Shown piece after piece: positions 6,811 to 9,700 of a stretch of DNA of 9,700 bases. This stretch comes from CAXGUU01 sp964012875 (GTDB taxonomy: Bacteria > Pseudomonadota > Gammaproteobacteria > Ga0077536). Location: contig CAXGUU010000119.1 in NCBI GenBank assembly GCA_964012875.1, forward strand, positions 1 to 9,700. Direction: 5' to 3'. The position numbers and the translations under genes were made by a program. How positions within the stretch are numbered: the first letter of the stretch is position 1; each line of letters opens with the position of its first letter. The notes beneath the pieces are model-generated. The model made no database searches. It saw nothing but the letters and a program-made list of their open reading frames with translations, and had not been told where the DNA came from.

Positions 6811-6813
6811 ACG

Positions 6814-7191
6814 ATGGCATCTGATGACAATGCGCAGGCGGACGCCGCAATGGCACCTTATTTCGAGGCGGTAGCTGAAGGTCGGTTACTGCTTACACGC
6901 TGCGGAGACTGCAGCAAACCGCACTACTATCCACGGCCGATTTGCCCGTTCTGCATGAGCGACAACACCGAATGGCTGGAAGCTTCGGGCAACGGTGAAA
7001 TCTACGCCTGGAGCGTGCAGCGTCGGGCTGATCCGCCTTACGCCATCGCTTACGTCACCTTGGCGGAAGGGCCGACGATAATGACCAGCATCGTCGATTG
7101 TGATCTCGACGCGCTCGCCATCGGCCAGAAGGTCGCGCTGAGATTTGAAGTGCGCGAAGGTCGGCAGGTGCCTGTGTTCCAGCCCGCGTAA
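6814..7191 (+). CDS. DUF35 zinc-ribbon/OB-fold protein, partner of the thiolase-like protein
   Basis: This small protein of 125 residues begins with an N-terminal helix (MAPYFEAVAEGRLLLTRC). A rubredoxin-like zinc ribbon follows, C30-x2-C33 and C44-x2-C47 (with PRPICPFC). An OB-fold with G-x-I-Y-A-W-S-V at 61-68 and a beta-strand-rich tail complete it. All four metal ligands are present. Such proteins bind acyl-CoA or bridge enzymes, and pair with thiolase-like or MaoC-like subunits, as ChsH2 does in steroid degradation. The ATG at 6814 comes three bases after the stop of the thiolase-like gene, with GGAGCGGG just upstream inside that gene, so the two are almost certainly cotranscribed and co-assembled. 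The substrate is not deducible. Confidence 0.88.
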   Translation: MASDDNAQADAAMAPYFEAVAEGRLLLTRCGDCSKPHYYPRPICPFCMSDNTEWLEASGNGEIYAWSVQRRADPPYAIAYVTLAEGPTIMTSIVDCDLDALAIGQKVALRFEVREGRQVPVFQPA

Positions 7192-7195
7192 CAGC

Positions 7196-7235
7196 GGCTG
7201 TCAACAGCCCTCCGTCCGGACTACATCTGTCCGGA
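7196..7235. terminator. Inverted repeats between converging genes, possible bidirectional terminator
   Basis: TCCGGAC (7215-7221) is perfectly complemented by GTCCGGA (7229-7235) around a 7-base loop. Just before it GGCTGT-CA-ACAGCC forms a second, tight inverted repeat. The larger hairpin lies over the stop codon of the cupin gene (TAG, 7223-7221, minus) and 24 bases after the end of the DUF35 gene. Neither strand has a T-run, so efficiency is uncertain. The position between convergent genes is the main support. Confidence 0.4.
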
Positions 7236-7688
7236 GGTGAAATCTTCGACCGTCGCTGTTTTAAGCACCGTACCGTTCTGGTCAACGACGTCGAACAAGG
7301 CACCACCCACCGCCTTGCAGCTGAAATAAACCAGTGTCCCCTCAGGGCCGCCATATTCCATGTGTAAATCGCCGGGGGCGTTGGTGGCGAAAAAACCCGG
7401 TTGTCGAATCTTGTGCACTTTTTCGAAATCTTTCGTTTCGACGACGTGATGTTCGCCTTCAAGCACCAGCACCGAGGTCTCACCGAGGTGGCGGTGATAG
7501 TGGCAGTAGTGATCGGGAGCCCAGCGCGACAAGAAATCGATGCGGCCCTCGTTTTCGTCAACGTGCAACACGGCGACGTCGTAGTCAATCGGGTAGTCGA
7601 AGCGTTTCGAACCGGTCACTCGAAACCAGTTAAGTTGGTCGTCCGGGAACACGTCGGCAAATTCGGCTGCTGTCGATGGTACTTGCAT
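7221..7688 (-). CDS. Single-domain cupin dioxygenase-like protein
   Basis: With ATG 7688 as start the protein has 155 residues, preceded by GGTGATC, which matches the extended Shine-Dalgarno, six bases upstream. A GTG at 7733 would add 15 residues but has no ribosome site. Cupin motif 1 is H-Y-H (residues 63 and 65), then E70 in CHYHRHLGETSVLVLEGE. Motif 2 is PGDLH with H109. These two or three His plus one Glu are the usual iron ligands of cupin oxygenases, and all are present. Length and motif spacing suit acetylacetone- or 2,4'-dihydroxyacetophenone-type dioxygenases, which cleave carbon-carbon bonds beside ketones. That would fit the acetophenone-type monooxygenase nearby, but this is inference; a metal-binding isomerase or sensor cupin is also possible. 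It runs opposite to the DUF35 gene and downstream of the AraC-type regulator. Confidence 0.75.
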   Translation of the reverse strand: MQVPSTAAEFADVFPDDQLNWFRVTGSKRFDYPIDYDVAVLHVDENEGRIDFLSRWAPDHYCHYHRHLGETSVLVLEGEHHVVETKDFEKVHKIRQPGFFATNAPGDLHMEYGGPEGTLVYFSCKAVGGALFDVVDQNGTVLKTATVEDFTSGQM

Positions 7689-7811
7689 GGGATCGATCAC
7701 CCTGTCAAAAAAGTTTCGGGAGGTATTTTGCACACAGGCCGGCGGGATTCAACTGGCCACGTGTAGTCGAAGGTCCGCGCGCCACTAGAGATTGGCATGT
7801 TCAGGTCGCGC

Positions 7812-8876
7812 TCAATACAGGTGCGAACTGCGATAGGCGCGCGGTGAATGGCCCGTCCAGTTCTTGAAAGCACGAGAAAATGCGCTGGCATCAGAAAAAC
7901 CGAGGCGCGCGGCGATTTCTTCGTCCCGTACTTCTTTCAGGCGCATCAACTCGATCGCACGCACGAGGCGGACTTCCGCCAGCAAGCTCGAAAACTGCGT
8001 GCCCTCTACCTCCAGGCGGCGTTGCAGCGTGCGTCGGGTCAGGGACAGCGATTGCACGACTTCCTCGAGGCCGGGGATAGGGGTCAGCGATCGCAGGCGA
8101 CTACGCACGACATCGGCGTAAGACAGCGGCTCGGCCATGGCGTCGCTCAGCCGGCGGCACTGGTTGGCGTAGAACCGGTAGGACATTTCATTGGCCTGTG
8201 GGGGTTCAGCATCCCATACTTCGCGCGCGAAGCGGATTTGGTTGACGCCGGCGCTGAAGCGAAGTCTGCAGTCGAAAAATTCCTCGTAGGCGGCGGCATC
8301 CGGCGGTGCGGGATGGGCGAACAGCACCGAGGTCGGGCGCAATTCAGCGCCTAAGGTCTGTCGAAACAGTGCCAGGGTTGCCGCAATATCGCGTTCAACA
8401 AAGAAGCGTGCGCATGCGCCCACTTCCTCGTTCTCCGTGAACGCGACATACTCTTCGTCGCCGTCGCGCCAGACCGCGAGTTCGATGCTGCCCCAGGTCA
8501 GGGCCGGATGGTCGGGTACCGCCCTAAAGAGGTCGCGCATGGTCGGCGCGCACGATGCACACAATCCCACCACACCGAACAGGGCTAGGTGGTAACGCTG
8601 GCCAACGATGAGTCCGGCTGTCGGCAGCCTGAGGTTTTCCAGGGCCAGTTCTATAAACCGCAACTCTTGCGCAAAGGCGATGCGAAAACTGGGTTCTTCG
8701 ATCGCAAAGCGCGGAATGGCTGCGGCCTTAAGCAACGGCTCAATATGGTGGCCGTGCGCTTGCAGGACTTCGATGATCGGTGCGAGCCCATACGCTAGGC
8801 GGAGCGGACGCAGCATCGTGCTGCCGTAGAGATAAACCGGCTGCCCAAAGAGGTCGGATTTCGGCGGCACATGCAT
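7812..8876 (-). CDS. AraC-family transcriptional regulator with an arabinose-binding-like N-terminal domain
   Basis: The product has 354 residues from ATG 8876. The frame could begin at a TTG at 8909 (365 residues) or at a later ATG about 20 codons in, and none has a good ribosome site. The last 90 or so residues form the double helix-turn-helix of AraC regulators. LSLTRRTLQRRLEVEGTQFS is the first helix-turn-helix, and IAARLGFSDASAFSRAFKNW is the second, with the family signature around it, ending in TGHSPRAYR. The N-terminal 190 residues (LAYGLAPIIEVLQAHGHHIE onward) match the ligand-sensing domain found in OruR- and ArgR-like AraC members of proteobacteria. It is divergent from the luciferase-like gene at 9031 and upstream of the cupin in the same direction, so either could be its target. 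Activator action is the usual mode but is not shown here. Confidence 0.9.
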   Translation of the reverse strand: MHVPPKSDLFGQPVYLYGSTMLRPLRLAYGLAPIIEVLQAHGHHIEPLLKAAAIPRFAIEEPSFRIAFAQELRFIELALENLRLPTAGLIVGQRYHLALFGVVGLCASCAPTMRDLFRAVPDHPALTWGSIELAVWRDGDEEYVAFTENEEVGACARFFVERDIAATLALFRQTLGAELRPTSVLFAHPAPPDAAAYEEFFDCRLRFSAGVNQIRFAREVWDAEPPQANEMSYRFYANQCRRLSDAMAEPLSYADVVRSRLRSLTPIPGLEEVVQSLSLTRRTLQRRLEVEGTQFSSLLAEVRLVRAIELMRLKEVRDEEIAARLGFSDASAFSRAFKNWTGHSPRAYRSSHLY

Positions 8877-9030
8877 GACGCAAACGGCAACCCTGTCGTG
8901 AAATGTCAAGTAATTTACGCAATCGGATATTCACTGTCGACCATTGCCAAGCCATTCTTGGAAGCTGAAACCGATCGATTCGCGCGTTACCGCACGTCAA
9001 CCGCCCGCCGGCGCAAAAGGGAAAACCTCC
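8877..9030. promoter_or_regulatory. Divergent control region between the AraC-type regulator and the luciferase-like gene
   Basis: CCAAG (8947-8951) and CTTGG (8957-8961) form a perfect inverted repeat around CCATT, a possible regulator site. On the minus strand TTGACA at 8909-8904 is a perfect -35 hexamer, but no -10 box lies at a suitable distance. An AAAAGGG at 9015-9021 is the likely ribosome site for the gene starting at 9031. Confidence 0.35.
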
Positions 9031-9700
9031 ATGAAATTTATGTTCTTTTTCTATCCGGCCATTCCATGCACGATGGAAGAGCGCGAAGCCATGCGACCCA
9101 TCGCGGCGCGATCTGATCGTTTCCAGCAGATGCTCGAAGAAATCGTCGAGTTGTCGCAATTGGCCGAAGAGGTGGGTTTCGAGGCGGTAACATTTCCGGA
9201 GCATCATCTCCACACGGAAGGCGGTGAGATGGGCTCCGTGCCCGGTTTGACCCAGCACGTGCTGGCCAACACGAAATCGATCAAGGCGGGTCCGATCGGC
9301 TACGTTCTGCCGGGCTGGAATCCGTTGCGGCTGGCACTGGAAACCGCCTGGATGGATCAGATCACCAAGGGTCGGACCTTCCTTGGTTTTGCCCGCGGCT
9401 ACCAGTCGCGCTGGCTGAATCCGATGGCGCAACTCCTGCAGGGCGTCAACGCAACGGACTCAACCGGGCACGCTGACCCCAACGCCGTCGACGCCATGAA
9501 CCGGGAAGCCTTTCAGGAAGTGTTTGAAATTTTGAAACTGGCCTGGGCCGAGGAGCCGTTTCGCTACAAAGGGAAATACTACGAATACCCCTACCCCTAC
9601 GAGACCGGTACACCGTGGCCGGCCGACGACTGGACACGTCGTTACGGCGCACCCGGGGAGATCGACGAGGCCGGCAACATACAGAAGATCAACATCGTCC
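9031..9700 (+). CDS. Luciferase-like flavin-dependent monooxygenase, N-terminal part (runs off right edge)
   Basis: From ATG 9031 the plus strand has 223 open codons to the window edge. The protein begins MKFMFFFYPAIPCTMEERE. It has the first-strand/helix pattern of the luciferase-like TIM barrel, F-P-E-H-H at 55-59, IKAGPIGYVLPGWNPLRLAL at the third to fourth strand (N-P-L-R-L-A typical), and LGFARGYQSRWLNPM in the flavin-binding part. These enzymes use FMNH2 from a partner reductase to oxygenate organic compounds. Full-length members are about 350-400 residues, so roughly 60 per cent is present. AAAAGGG about ten bases upstream supports the start. The AraC-type regulator is divergent from it and may control it. 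The substrate is unknown. It is a different subgroup from the protein at 1-196 but the same superfamily. Confidence 0.9.
   Translation, partial: MKFMFFFYPAIPCTMEEREAMRPIAARSDRFQQMLEEIVELSQLAEEVGFEAVTFPEHHLHTEGGEMGSVPGLTQHVLANTKSIKAGPIGYVLPGWNPLRLALETAWMDQITKGRTFLGFARGYQSRWLNPMAQLLQGVNATDSTGHADPNAVDAMNREAFQEVFEILKLAWAEEPFRYKGKYYEYPYPYETGTPWPADDWTRRYGAPGEIDEAGNIQKINIV

Noticed and set aside
8904..8909. Perfect -35 hexamer TTGACA on the minus strand before the AraC-type gene
   Set aside because: No -10-like hexamer is found 16-18 bases downstream, so I do not call a promoter from it alone.

Overview
The window looks like part of a GC-rich bacterial chromosome, probably proteobacterial. It shows GTG starts beside ATG starts, strong AGGAGG-type ribosome sites, and gene families common in ketone- and steroid-degrading marine or soil proteobacteria. 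I cannot name a genus. Coding regions alternate with decayed stretches, so this reads as an accessory, rearranged catabolic region. I see no tRNA, rRNA, CRISPR array or complete insertion sequence.

Layout. At 1-196 (minus) is the N-terminus of a luciferase-like flavin monooxygenase running off the left edge. At 513-710 (minus) is the N-terminal stump of a Tat-exported aldo/keto reductase. At 1059-1826 (plus) is a glutathione S-transferase gene broken by one in-frame TAG. At 1863-2954 (plus), 36 bp further on, is a two-domain carboxymuconolactone decarboxylase/AhpD-type protein. Its only internal stop is a TGA exactly at the second cysteine of the CxxC redox centre, and it is followed by a hairpin that meets the usual bacterial SECIS criteria. 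This is the best candidate for something special here: a probable selenoprotein. The stretch 2955-3601 holds a strong hairpin, a strong ribosome site with an 8-codon reading frame, and a GST-like relic. At 3602-5512 (minus) is a 636-residue Baeyer-Villiger monooxygenase of the 4-hydroxyacetophenone monooxygenase type. Divergent from it are a thiolase-fold protein (5646-6810, frameshifted in a run of eight C) and a DUF35 zinc-ribbon/OB-fold partner (6814-7191). A cupin dioxygenase-like gene (7221-7688, minus), an AraC-type regulator (7812-8876, minus) and a second luciferase-like monooxygenase (9031 to the right edge, plus) follow.

How the genes may work together (inference). The Baeyer-Villiger enzyme would insert oxygen beside a ketone. 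The cupin could be a ring-ketone or diketone dioxygenase. The thiolase-like/DUF35 pair resembles the partners that cleave acyl-CoA side chains in steroid degradation. The flavin monooxygenases and the AraC regulator fit an inducible catabolic island, and the GST and AhpD-like proteins could handle electrophiles or peroxides made along the way.

Caution. Several genes carry single lesions (TAG, C-run frameshift, truncation), so either real decay or sequencing error is present. The TGA in the AhpD-like gene stands out because of its exact position, but the window contains no selenocysteine machinery to confirm recoding.
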